A program made the position numbers and the translations under genes. A stretch of 36,716 nucleotides of DNA from Rhodopseudomonas sp. BR0M22 (GTDB lineage: Bacteria; Pseudomonadota; Alphaproteobacteria; Rhizobiales; Xanthobacteraceae): NCBI RefSeq assembly GCF_010907035.1, contig NZ_QUMK01000060.1, forward strand, positions 1 to 36,716, given 5' to 3'. The notes below the pieces were generated by a model that saw nothing but the letters and a program-made list of their open reading frames with translations, had not been told where the DNA came from and ran no database searches. This document shows positions 8,956 through 16,666 of the stretch, piece by piece; within the stretch, counting starts at the first letter, position 1; each line of letters starts with the position of its first letter.

Positions 8956-8984
8956 ATTCATTGTTCTGGCAGACTTGTCTCTCC

Positions 8985-10589
8985 TCAAATCGCCCGCATC
9001 TCCTCGCGGATCATGTCCGCCGCTTTCTCGCCGATCATGATGGTGGGGGCATTGGTGTTGCCGCCGATCAAAGTGGGCATCACCGAGGCGTCGACGATGC
9101 GCAAGCCGCCGATGCCTTGGACCTTGAGCCGGGGATCGACCACCGCCATCGGATCGCTGCCCATCTTGCAGGTGCCGACCGGGTGATACACCGTGTCGAC
9201 GCGGGCGCGCAGAATGGCGCGGATATCGTCGTCGGTGCGGACGCTGGCGGTGAACAGATCCTTCTGCTGCAGCGCGCGTAGCGCCGGCGTCTCCATCAGC
9301 CGCTGCGTGGTCTTGTAGCCCGCCACCATGGTTTCGAGGTCCTCCGGATCGCCGAAGAAGTTCGGATCGATCCGCGGCGGTGCCAAGGGATCGGCGCTGC
9401 TGAGCCCGACGCTGCCGAGGCTCTTCGGGCGTAGCAGGCAGAAATGGCAGGAGAAGCCCGTGCCCCAATGCCGCTTGCGGCCGTGATCGTCGACCATCGC
9501 CATGCCGAAGTGCAGCTGGATGTCCGGCACGTCGAGGTCGGGCCGGGTCTTCAGGAAGCCGCCGCATTCGGCGAAGTTGGTGGTCAGCGGTCCACGTCCC
9601 TCACGGCGGTACTGACCGATCGTCGACAAGAGCCGCGCGATGCCGGTGAAACTGGTGCCGGTGAAATACGGGCTGTCCGACTGATAGGCGAAGATGAAGT
9701 CCGGGTGATCCTGCAGGTTCTGGCCGACGCCCGGCAGATGGTGCACCACGTCGATGCCGTGCGGCCTCAGCGCGGCGGCATCGCCGATGCCCGACAGCAT
9801 CAGCAGCTGCGGCGATTGGAAGGCGCCGGACGCGAGGATGACTTCGCGGCGCGCGCGGATCTCTCGGAGCTGATCGTTCTGCCGATACGCGACGCCGACC
9901 GCGCGGCCGCCTTCGATCAGAATCCGGGTCGCCTGCGCGTCGGTTTCGACCCGCAGATTGCGGCGCGTGCCGATATGCGGATGGACATAGGCCCGCGCGG
10001 CGCTCCAGCGTTCGCCATTGTGCTGGGTGAGTTGATACAAGCCGAGGCCTTCCTGCTCCTCGCCGTTGAAATCGTCGCGGATGCGGAATTGCGCCTCGCG
10101 CGCCGCCTGCAGGAAGATCTCGTGTGCCGGATTGTCGGTCCGCAGCCGGTTGACGTGCAATGGTCCGCTCTGGCCGTGATAAGCGCCGTTGAAATCGGAG
10201 TTGTTTTCCGAGCGCTTGAAGTACGGCAGCACGTCGGCGTAGGACCAGCCGGCATTGCCGAGTTCGGCCCAATGGTCGTAGTCCCATTTGTGGCCGCGGA
10301 TATAGACCATGGCGTTGATCGCCGACGAGCCGCCAAGCCCTTTGCCGCGCGGCTGATAGCCGACGCGGCCGTTGAGGCCGGGCTGCGGCACCGTCTCGAA
10401 ATGCCAGTTGTTCAGCTTGCTCGGCACCATCAGCGACAGCGCATAGGGCGTCTTCACCACCCAGTTGTCGGCCGTGCCGCCGGCTTCGAGCAGAGCCACC
10501 GACGTGTTGGTGTCTTCCGACAAGCGACCGGCGACGGCGCAGCCGCCGGAGCCGCCGCCGACCACGACGAAATCCACTGTTTCGCTCAT
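8985..10589 (-). CDS. GMC-family FAD alcohol/choline dehydrogenase
   Basis: 534 residues from the ATG at 10589, which has GGAGGG 9 bases upstream; an upstream in-frame extension lacks protein character and was dropped. The N terminus VDFVVVGGGSGGCAVAGRL is the FAD dinucleotide fold. The GMC signature 1 region is GKGLGGSSAINAMVYIRG. The catalytic His and Asn blocks are VYHPVGTCKMG and GGNTNAPTIMIGEKAADMI near the C terminus. The enzyme oxidises a primary alcohol to an aldehyde with an FAD cofactor. The closest described relatives are choline, polyethylene-glycol and long-chain alcohol dehydrogenases. It lies 71 bases downstream of an aldehyde dehydrogenase in the same direction, so a two-step alcohol-to-acid oxidation is inferred. 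Confidence 0.92.
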   Translation of the reverse strand: MSETVDFVVVGGGSGGCAVAGRLSEDTNTSVALLEAGGTADNWVVKTPYALSLMVPSKLNNWHFETVPQPGLNGRVGYQPRGKGLGGSSAINAMVYIRGHKWDYDHWAELGNAGWSYADVLPYFKRSENNSDFNGAYHGQSGPLHVNRLRTDNPAHEIFLQAAREAQFRIRDDFNGEEQEGLGLYQLTQHNGERWSAARAYVHPHIGTRRNLRVETDAQATRILIEGGRAVGVAYRQNDQLREIRARREVILASGAFQSPQLLMLSGIGDAAALRPHGIDVVHHLPGVGQNLQDHPDFIFAYQSDSPYFTGTSFTGIARLLSTIGQYRREGRGPLTTNFAECGGFLKTRPDLDVPDIQLHFGMAMVDDHGRKRHWGTGFSCHFCLLRPKSLGSVGLSSADPLAPPRIDPNFFGDPEDLETMVAGYKTTQRLMETPALRALQQKDLFTASVRTDDDIRAILRARVDTVYHPVGTCKMGSDPMAVVDPRLKVQGIGGLRIVDASVMPTLIGGNTNAPTIMIGEKAADMIREEMRAI

Positions 10590-10660
10590 GCGCGTTTCCC
10601 TCCGCGATATTTGTCTTGTTGATTGCCGCCGGCTTCTTCGGCTGTGCGGGTCGTCTCTTG

Positions 10661-12094
10661 CTACGACATCAGGCGCAGCACCTTCGACAGCCGCGCGATC
10701 TTGCCGCCGTAGGGCGGATACAGATCGGCGAACCGGTTGTAGGGCGAGCGATAGAAGATCGGCTTCAGCTTGGTGAAGGTGTTGAAGCCCCATTCGCCGT
10801 GATAGGCGCCGGTGCCCGAGGCGCCGACGCCGCCCATCGGCTGGTTGGCTTGGGCGAAATGCACCAGGCAGTCGTTGATGGTGACACCGCCCGAGACGGT
10901 CCGCTCCAGCACCTGATCGCGCGCGGCTTCATCGGTGCCGAACCAATACAGCGCCAGCGGCCGGTCGCGGCCGTTGATGAAACTGATCGGCTCGGTCGGC
11001 TCGCCATAGCCGAGGATCGGCAGCAGCGGACCGAAGATCTCCTCCTGCATGATCTTCATCTCGGGCGTGGCGCCGAGCACGAGGGTCGGGGGGAATTTGC
11101 GCTTGCCGGCCCACGCCGCCTCATCCGCGGACGCCGGTTGCAGCAGCCGCGCGCCGCGGGCGACAGCATCGTCGACCAGGCTCTTCAACCGCGCGTAGTG
11201 GTGCTCGGCGATGATCGAGGTGTAGTCCGGATTGGCCGGGTCGGTGCCCCACATCTGTTGCATCGCGCCCCAGATCTTGCCGGCGAGCGCTTCGACCCGG
11301 TCCTGCGGCGCCAGCACGTAGTCGGGCGCGATGCAGGTCTGTCCGGCGTTCATCAGCTTGGCATAGGCGATCCGCGGCGCCACCTCGTCGAGATCGGCGG
11401 AGCGGTCGACGATGGTCGGCGACTTGCCGCCGAGTTCGAGCGTGACCGGGGTGAGGTTCTTGCCCGCCTCCGCCGCGACGATGCGGCCGACCCGGGTCGA
11501 CCCGGTGAACATCAGATGATCGAACGGCAGCCGCGCGAACGCCTCGGCGACGCCGGGCTCGATTCCCGTCACCATCATCTCGCTGGCATCGAACTTGGCC
11601 GCGACGGTCTCCTGCAGCAGCGCCGTGAAGTGCGGCGACAGCTCGCTCGGCTTGATCATCACCCGGTTGCCGGCGGCGATCGCGCCGATCGCCGGCGCGA
11701 CGGTGAGCTGCAGCGGATAATTCCACGGTGCGATCACCCCGATCACGCCGAGCGGCTGTGGCAGCAGCCGGTTCTTGCCCGGCAGGAACTGGAGCTGGGT
11801 CGACACCTTGCGCGGTGCCATCCAGCGCTTGAGATGCCGCGAGGTGTGCTTGATGTCGCCGAGCAGGCTGAGCGTCTCGGCGATCAGCGTCTCGGTCGCG
11901 CTGCGGTGACCGAAATCGGCACAGATCGCCTGTTCGAATCGTTTCTCGTTGTCCTTGATCAGCGCCCGCAGCCGGGCGAGCCGGTCCTGGCGCTGCTCCA
12001 GCGTCGGCGGCGGTTCGGCCCGCGAGATCTCGAACATGCGATGAAAGCTGTCGTGGAGCGCATTGCCCCCGAAACCGCCGACCGGCTGGTCCAT
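10661..12094 (-). CDS. Coniferyl-aldehyde-type dehydrogenase
   Basis: A 477-residue NAD(P)-dependent aldehyde dehydrogenase. Key residues: PWNYPLQ at 123-129 (Asn125), the KPSE cofactor loop at 148-151, TGSTRVG at 198-204, general base Glu220 in LELGGKSP, and nucleophile Cys254 in NAGQTCIAPDYV. The QTCIAPDYV segment and the C-terminal run HGEWGFNTFTKLKP with a hydrophobic tail are typical of the coniferyl-aldehyde/class-3-like subfamily. The ATG at 12094 has AGGGAG upstream; the 68-codon extension above it was rejected. It probably heads a transcript with the GMC oxidoreductase. The real substrate could be an aromatic or fatty aldehyde. Confidence 0.92.
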   Translation of the reverse strand: MDQPVGGFGGNALHDSFHRMFEISRAEPPPTLEQRQDRLARLRALIKDNEKRFEQAICADFGHRSATETLIAETLSLLGDIKHTSRHLKRWMAPRKVSTQLQFLPGKNRLLPQPLGVIGVIAPWNYPLQLTVAPAIGAIAAGNRVMIKPSELSPHFTALLQETVAAKFDASEMMVTGIEPGVAEAFARLPFDHLMFTGSTRVGRIVAAEAGKNLTPVTLELGGKSPTIVDRSADLDEVAPRIAYAKLMNAGQTCIAPDYVLAPQDRVEALAGKIWGAMQQMWGTDPANPDYTSIIAEHHYARLKSLVDDAVARGARLLQPASADEAAWAGKRKFPPTLVLGATPEMKIMQEEIFGPLLPILGYGEPTEPISFINGRDRPLALYWFGTDEAARDQVLERTVSGGVTINDCLVHFAQANQPMGGVGASGTGAYHGEWGFNTFTKLKPIFYRSPYNRFADLYPPYGGKIARLSKVLRLMS

Positions 12095-12382
12095 CTTTCG
12101 CTCCCTGCGAGGCCCGTTTGGTTCGAGAATGGGCTGATTTTGGCGAAGTGTCGCAGGGGAAAGGCGATCCGGCAACCACACCCGGTTCCGTCCGTCATAT
12201 AATCTTGAAAATCTTCGTCCAAATCCTCCCTTGGGGCTTTGCAAATCCCCGCAGGGTTGGTAGACACCCCTCGCGCCCCGGGCATTCGCCCCGGGCACCT
12301 TCTCAGGAAGCCTCCGGGAGGATCGATCAGCGCTTTTGGGCGTTGATGGTCATTGGTTTTCTGAAAGCCGCGCAAGGTTTAA
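12095..12382. other. Gap between aldehyde dehydrogenase and tRNA-fMet
   Basis: 288 bases without a gene. It should hold the minus-strand promoter of the aldehyde dehydrogenase and the plus-strand promoter of the tRNA. A TATAAT hexamer is present on the plus strand at 12198-12203, with no good -35 upstream. A GC-rich direct repeat GCCCCGGGCA occurs twice within 12276-12300. Nothing else was recognised. Confidence 0.5.
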
Positions 12383-12459
<77 letters not shown>

Positions 12460-12883
12460 ACGCTTCTACGGTCTTCGGATCTTCGGATCCCGCCGTAGCT
12501 TCGGTCAGACCCAGCAAGGTCGCTCATTGCCCGTGGACTTCCTGGTCCACGGGCTTTTTGCGTCCGGTGGGGTGCGATGTGGATCGATGATCTCCAGGGG
12601 GCGCCGCGAAGGCGCGGTCGTGGTGCTCGGGATCTCCCGTGCCAGCCCCTGCTTTAGCTTGCCGGTGCAGGCGCCGAGCTGCCCTGCGGCCTGCAAATGC
12701 ATCGTCAGCGGCGGCGCGGCATTGCTTGCTGCTTAGCTTCCAGCGCGTCGCGCTCCGCTTCTTGCGTCGCCCGGCGCTGCAATGCGTTTGCGCCAGATCA
12801 AAAGTGGCAACCTTGGGATATTACGAATGTCACATACTGCATTTTGCGTTGAAGGTGGTTGGGTGTGGTCGTGTGTTAGCCAA
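12460..12883. other. Gene-free stretch after tRNA-fMet, left edge of a low-GC segment
   Basis: 424 bases with no supported coding region. The tRNA terminator is at 12529-12559. Bases 12560-12780 are GC-rich like the chromosome, and from about 12785 the sequence becomes AT-rich and stays so through the acyltransferase genes. This makes about 12785 the apparent left border of the acquired segment. The 3' end of the tRNA is not duplicated here. Confidence 0.5.
12529..12559 (+). terminator. Intrinsic terminator of tRNA-fMet
   Basis: GCCCGTGGAC (12529-12538) pairs perfectly with GTCCACGGGC (12545-12554) over a six-base loop and is followed at once by TTTTT. The ten-base perfect stem with a T-run is a textbook Rho-independent terminator on the plus strand. 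It ends the initiator tRNA transcript. Confidence 0.93.
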
Positions 12884-13861
12884 TTATCTATCTGGTCGAT
12901 ATTTTTGTTCATTCTGCAAAATTTGAGCATTTGGCATCAAGATCGGATGGGCGAACTCTCCGAACCTCTTTGCTCCTGCTAAACTCATATGATCCTCGTT
13001 CCAGAAGTCTGCTGCGTCGTCTGAGAACCGGGAGAAATCGAAATACGTCAATCCGAACCTAGCGCATGCCGCGTCTATGTACTGACGCGTCTCTTTCCAC
13101 GTCCCAGCAGAGATTGCTTCTCTCAAAGTGGGGAACATCGGAGTTGTGACGAGTATGACCTTGATTCCATGCGACTGCGCTTCTTGGATCAACAGGTTAA
13201 AGAAGTAGTCAAAGTTTGGGTGAACATGAAGGGTCTCGGTTGATCGTGAAATTGGTGATGGAAATGTCTTGTCGGGAATTAGATTGTACGAGAAACCGTT
13301 ATCCTGGATTTTGAAGTGAAGCCGTTCAGGGTCTGGTGAGATCGAGCCTCCTTCGGTGTAGCGAAGGGCGAGCCAAGGGATGTCCCGTCGATATTCACCT
13401 GCCAGCTGAGTGAGGAGCGGGAGCTGGTAGTTAATTCTGCTATCCCTGAAGGTGCGTGCGTCTTCCGGCGAGATGTAATCTCGATAATAGAAGATCGGAT
13501 TTGCCGTGCCCTTGTGAACCATAAGTGGCGGGTTCATCTCGAGGAATATCTGCCGCGGCTTGTTAGTCGATTGTCTCAGAACGATGCGGAGTCTGAGCCA
13601 TTCCTCCGCGATTGCTTCGCCGCGCCAGGCCAAATTATAGAATTGCGGATCATCGATATTCAGGCTCATGTTCATCTGAGATGATCCGAGCGCGACGTAG
13701 GCCCGTGGTGACCGCAAATATGCATCGAGATGTACCCGTCGAGGTTCATGTTCGGGTATGATGATGTGGCGGTGAAAGAGTTCCGCGCCGAGCACCACAC
13801 CCCCAACGAACAGAATGAGGGTGGCAAGCAACAAGGCGGTAAAGGCACGTTGATGCGGCAT
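12884..13861 (-). CDS. SGNH/AlgX-like acyltransferase partner, membrane-anchored
   Basis: 325 residues from the ATG at 13861. One N-terminal membrane helix (about 6-27) anchors a periplasmic domain. The first catalytic block is ALGSSQMNMS with Ser60/Ser61. The second is at the end, NEDHMSLAGAKRFGEF, giving an Asp290-x-x-like Asp-His pair (D290, H291). This is the SGNH-hydrolase pattern of AlgJ/AlgX/DltD-type proteins, which pass an acyl group to a polysaccharide outside the membrane. The upstream gene stops 2 bases before this ATG, so the two are translationally coupled. The partner is an MBOAT transporter/acyltransferase, fixing the likely role. Base composition is far lower in GC than nearby genes, suggesting joint acquisition. 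The glycan target is unknown. Confidence 0.82.
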   Translation of the reverse strand: MPHQRAFTALLLATLILFVGGVVLGAELFHRHIIIPEHEPRRVHLDAYLRSPRAYVALGSSQMNMSLNIDDPQFYNLAWRGEAIAEEWLRLRIVLRQSTNKPRQIFLEMNPPLMVHKGTANPIFYYRDYISPEDARTFRDSRINYQLPLLTQLAGEYRRDIPWLALRYTEGGSISPDPERLHFKIQDNGFSYNLIPDKTFPSPISRSTETLHVHPNFDYFFNLLIQEAQSHGIKVILVTTPMFPTLREAISAGTWKETRQYIDAACARFGLTYFDFSRFSDDAADFWNEDHMSLAGAKRFGEFAHPILMPNAQILQNEQKYRPDR

Positions 13862-13863
13862 GC

Positions 13864-15270
13864 TCAAAAATTGAAATAAAGGAACGGCGGCGGCGCGTTC
13901 ACGTAGACGGCGAAGATGACGGCGGCCGCCGTGCCAACGCCGAGAGCGGGGATATGCCAATAGGCTGGGCGATAGCGAGACATAATTTCTGATGTATTTG
14001 GAAAAGCAAAGCAGATCACGGCGCAGAGAGCGGCAAATGGAATCCACTTGGCGTCGAGAACCCGTCGCGAGCCGATGAAGGCGTGAGGGTCCGCCAAAAC
14101 ACTTTTCCAAACGTGTGGATCGTGCATCGCCTTAAGCACCATCCATGCCTCTGTGACGGTTGTTGCCCTAAAAAACACCCACCCGACGACAACGAACCAG
14201 AAGGTCAGAATGATTCCCAGTGGCCCAGGCAGGCGGAATCTCGCTTTCTGGAATGCGCGATGAACGCATAATGCTGTCCCATGAAGTAAGCCCCAGATCA
14301 CGAAAGTCCAGGCAGCGCCGTGCCATATGCCACCTATCACGAACGTTGCCATTAGATTGAGGTAGACGCGCCGGTGCCCCCCGCCCAGGGGAATGTAGAT
14401 GTAGTCTCGTAAAAATCTGCCAAGCGTGATGTGCCAGCGCCGCCAGAATTCCTGAATGTTCGCCGACTTGTATGGAGATAGAAAATTCTGAGGGAGTGTA
14501 ATGTTAAACATCATTGCACTTCCCATGCCCATGTCGATGAAACCGGAAAAATCAAAGTAAAGCTGAAAAGTATAACTTAGTGCGGTGCACCATGCGTCAA
14601 ATGGACCGATGGTGGTTTGGGAGAAGCCGAAGTTCGCGTAAATGCCCATGCCGTCGGCAATCAGCAATTTCTTGATGAAGCCGATGCAGAATAGGACTAT
14701 TCCAGTATTAAAGTTCGAAATATTGAATGAACGCCGCGCCGGATCGTCAAATTGCGGCATCATTTCTGCATGATGTACTATTGGGCCGGCAATCAGCTGA
14801 GGAAAGAAGGTGACGAATAAGGCGAAGTTTAGGGTCGTTGGTCTAGGTACTCGTTGCTTATAGACATCAACTAACAGCGCAATCTTTTGGAACGTGAAGA
14901 ACGAAATTCCTAGCGGTAAGAATAGCTCGAGAGGGGCGATGTCAAGTCCGAGGAGATTGAGGTTCTCAATTGCGAAGTTTGCATACTTGAAGAAAGCCAA
15001 AAGGCTGACGTTGAATAAGAGTCCAGTAATGAGCGCCGCACGACGATGTTTCTGGTAGCGAAAGAGTGTATCGACGATGCATAAATTGACTACGATCGAA
15101 GCAAGAAGAACAGGGATGCTTGATAGATTCCATAGTCCATAGAAGATCAGAGAGCCCGCGATCAGCGTCAATTTTGCTGCGGCGTTACCGAGGTTTTGCC
15201 GCGTCACAAAGAACAGAATCAACGTCAACGGGAGAAAGACTAGGCAATAGTCGGGCGAAAAATAGAGCAT
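13864..15270 (-). CDS. MBOAT-family O-acyltransferase (AlgI/DltB-like)
   Basis: 468 residues, a multi-pass membrane protein of normal AlgI length. Diagnostic blocks: LPLGISFFTFQKIALLVD (119-136), FFPQLIAGPIVHH (155-167), EFWRRWHITLGRFLRDYIYIPLGG (274-297, with His280), and GGIWHGAAWTFVIWGLLHG with catalytic His317. MBOAT proteins move an acyl group, usually acetyl, from cytosolic acyl-CoA across the membrane. With the coupled SGNH protein downstream it should O-acylate an exopolysaccharide, O-antigen or cell-wall glycan. No glycosyltransferase or polymer genes lie nearby, so the target is encoded elsewhere. Codon use is AT-rich compared with the flanks. The ATG at 15270 lies in AT-rich DNA. 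Confidence 0.93.
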   Translation of the reverse strand: MLYFSPDYCLVFLPLTLILFFVTRQNLGNAAAKLTLIAGSLIFYGLWNLSSIPVLLASIVVNLCIVDTLFRYQKHRRAALITGLLFNVSLLAFFKYANFAIENLNLLGLDIAPLELFLPLGISFFTFQKIALLVDVYKQRVPRPTTLNFALFVTFFPQLIAGPIVHHAEMMPQFDDPARRSFNISNFNTGIVLFCIGFIKKLLIADGMGIYANFGFSQTTIGPFDAWCTALSYTFQLYFDFSGFIDMGMGSAMMFNITLPQNFLSPYKSANIQEFWRRWHITLGRFLRDYIYIPLGGGHRRVYLNLMATFVIGGIWHGAAWTFVIWGLLHGTALCVHRAFQKARFRLPGPLGIILTFWFVVVGWVFFRATTVTEAWMVLKAMHDPHVWKSVLADPHAFIGSRRVLDAKWIPFAALCAVICFAFPNTSEIMSRYRPAYWHIPALGVGTAAAVIFAVYVNAPPPFLYFNF

Positions 15271-15605
15271 TTATAAAAATCATGATTACCGACCGCGGCG
15301 TTTTGCCTGTCGCTGAGTGGTTAGTTATGGCGAAATCTGCGCAGGTGCCAACACCGACGATAGGCCAAAAGATCGGCCAAATCTGTTCTTTGGCTACGTT
15401 CGTGTCAGCTATATCATCAATGTGTTGCTGAGAGTCGTAAACGGCCAAATCGGCGGCGTCGCCCATCGCGACGATCGCAAATCCAGCGGATAGGTGATTA
15501 CTTTGGTCGGTGACGCAATTGCTTGTGTGCTGTTTGCGCGTGCGCGATGGAGCGTTCTAATACCGTGCCGTTCTAAACTGTCCGGGTCAGCCGCAAGGAT
15601 GCGCG
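15271..15605. other. Gene-free right edge of the low-GC segment
   Basis: 335 bases with no credible gene. The first 30 bases (ATTTATAAAAATCAT and onward) are the likely promoter/leader of the acyltransferase pair. A 10-base CGGCCAAATC occurs twice, near 15374 and 15442. From about 15540 the GC content rises to the chromosomal level. In another frame, 15583-15606 encodes V-S-R-K-D-A-R, resembling the start of a DUF1778 antitoxin, so the toxin-antitoxin remnant may begin here. Confidence 0.45.
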
Positions 15606-15818
15606 ATGCTCGAAGCTGGAACCGAGCGCTCGCGTAACAGTCTGGGCGAGGTCGTTCGCATGAAATTGGTTGAAACGGCGGAGATCGTGATTTTCAGTCG
15701 CAGCGTCGTCACCATTCCTGGGAAGAATTGGGAAACGTTCGAGAGCTGGCTGGCGCCCCCGCCAGAGCCAAATCCGTCTTTGCAGAAGTTGGCGAGGCTT
15801 GAAGCCGACCTGGGATCG
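15606..15818 (+). pseudogene. Remnant of DUF1778 (TacA-like) antitoxin
   Basis: The open frame contains SLGEVVRMKLVETAEIV, then WETFESWLAPPPEPNPSLQKLARL. The last part is the typical toxin-wrapping tail of DUF1778 antitoxins (W/F-x-x-F, then PPxPNxxL), which neutralises GNAT toxins. The ribbon-helix-helix N terminus is missing from this frame; a scrap of it (RKDAR) is visible in another frame just upstream. The antitoxin frame runs straight into toxin sequence without its own stop. The gene therefore has at least one indel and has lost its DNA-binding end. Boundaries are approximate. Confidence 0.6.
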
Positions 15819-15825
15819 CAAGGTG

Positions 15826-16339
15826 CCTGCGTTCGCGAACGCGCCGCGCCGCTGTCCGAAGCGGACGACCGCGGCGGGTTCGATTGCGGACAAGAGTCGT
15901 TGAATGCTTGGTTCGGCACGCATGGGCGAACCACGTCAGCGGGGCGTAGCGGGTCAACGTCATGACCGCCCCAGAATCACACCAGATCATCGGATATGTG
16001 ACGCTGAGCGCATGTCAGACCGAAGGGGTCTATCTGCCGAAGCCGCAGCAGCGCAACCAGCCCGATCCGGTCCCGGTCTTGCTGCTGGGCCGGCTCGCGG
16101 TGAACAAAGCTCATCAAGGTCAGGGGCATGCCGCTTCATTACTGCAGTTTGCGTTGAAGTCGGCGCTGCGTGCCGCTGAGATCGTGGGATGTGTCGGCGT
16201 GGTCACCCATCCGCTCGAGGACGGTGTCCGCGGGTTCTATGCGCGTTGGGGTTTCAGGGATCTGCCGTTTGATCCTCGGCGTGCGATGGTCATTCGGATG
16301 TCTGAGCTGAAACAGCATTTTGGCATCGCGATCGGATGA
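15826..16339 (+). pseudogene. Broken GNAT toxin (TacT-like acetyltransferase)
   Basis: The first part reads APLSEADDRGGFDCGQESLNAWF, the standard start of TacT-type tRNA-acetylating toxins. The sequence then shifts frame at about 15914: reading RHAWANHVSGA-stop-RVNV in the second frame restores family sequence, which a single lost base would explain. A TAG at 15947-15949 in that frame adds a nonsense change. From the ATG at 15962 the remaining 125 codons are open and hold the acetyl-CoA loop (LAVNKAHQGQGHA) and GFYARWGF. Acetyl-CoA site residues survive, but the substrate-recognition start is disconnected. Probably inactive; a residual protein from 15962 is possible. Confidence 0.8.
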
Positions 16340-16460
16340 GCGCCTCCCGCCATCACCTCCCGGCTTGATCCTCCCGCTCCCGATCTGATCTAACGGGCGC
16401 GACATCAGCCGCCGGCGCGCGCTACTCTTGCGGCGGCTGGCGGTGAACCGGACATCTGAC

Positions 16461-16595
16461 GTGAAATCGCTTGGCATCATCTTTCTGCTGGCCGTGGCTG
16501 TGTTCGCCTACGGGCTGTATTCGGACATCGCGCTGACGCGCTGTGCGCGCGGGACGATCACGGCGGCGCTCGGCTTGTGCTCGGGCAGCGACTGA
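16461..16595 (+). CDS. Small single-helix membrane or secreted peptide (44 aa)
   Basis: A GTG-initiated frame of 44 codons with one hydrophobic helix at about 4-19 (LGIIFLLAVAVFAYGLY), then a short tail with Cys at 29 and 41 (TRCARG, GLCSGSD). An alternative GTG lies six codons upstream at 16443. The family is unknown to me. Composition is chromosomal and it ends 71 bases before the DUF3095 gene. The hydrophobic-then-cysteine layout favours a real small protein, but no homology can be claimed from reading alone. Confidence 0.4.
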   Translation: MKSLGIIFLLAVAVFAYGLYSDIALTRCARGTITAALGLCSGSD

Positions 16596-16666
16596 CCTCG
16601 GCCGTTCGCAGCCGATCGGGTTTGCGGACGTAACTCATCGGCATCAATCGAGGAGGGGCGGGCGGC

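Noticed and set aside
15185-15466. A 93-codon minus-strand frame upstream of the MBOAT gene
   Set aside because: No ribosome site and no family resemblance; it overlaps the MBOAT start in another frame.
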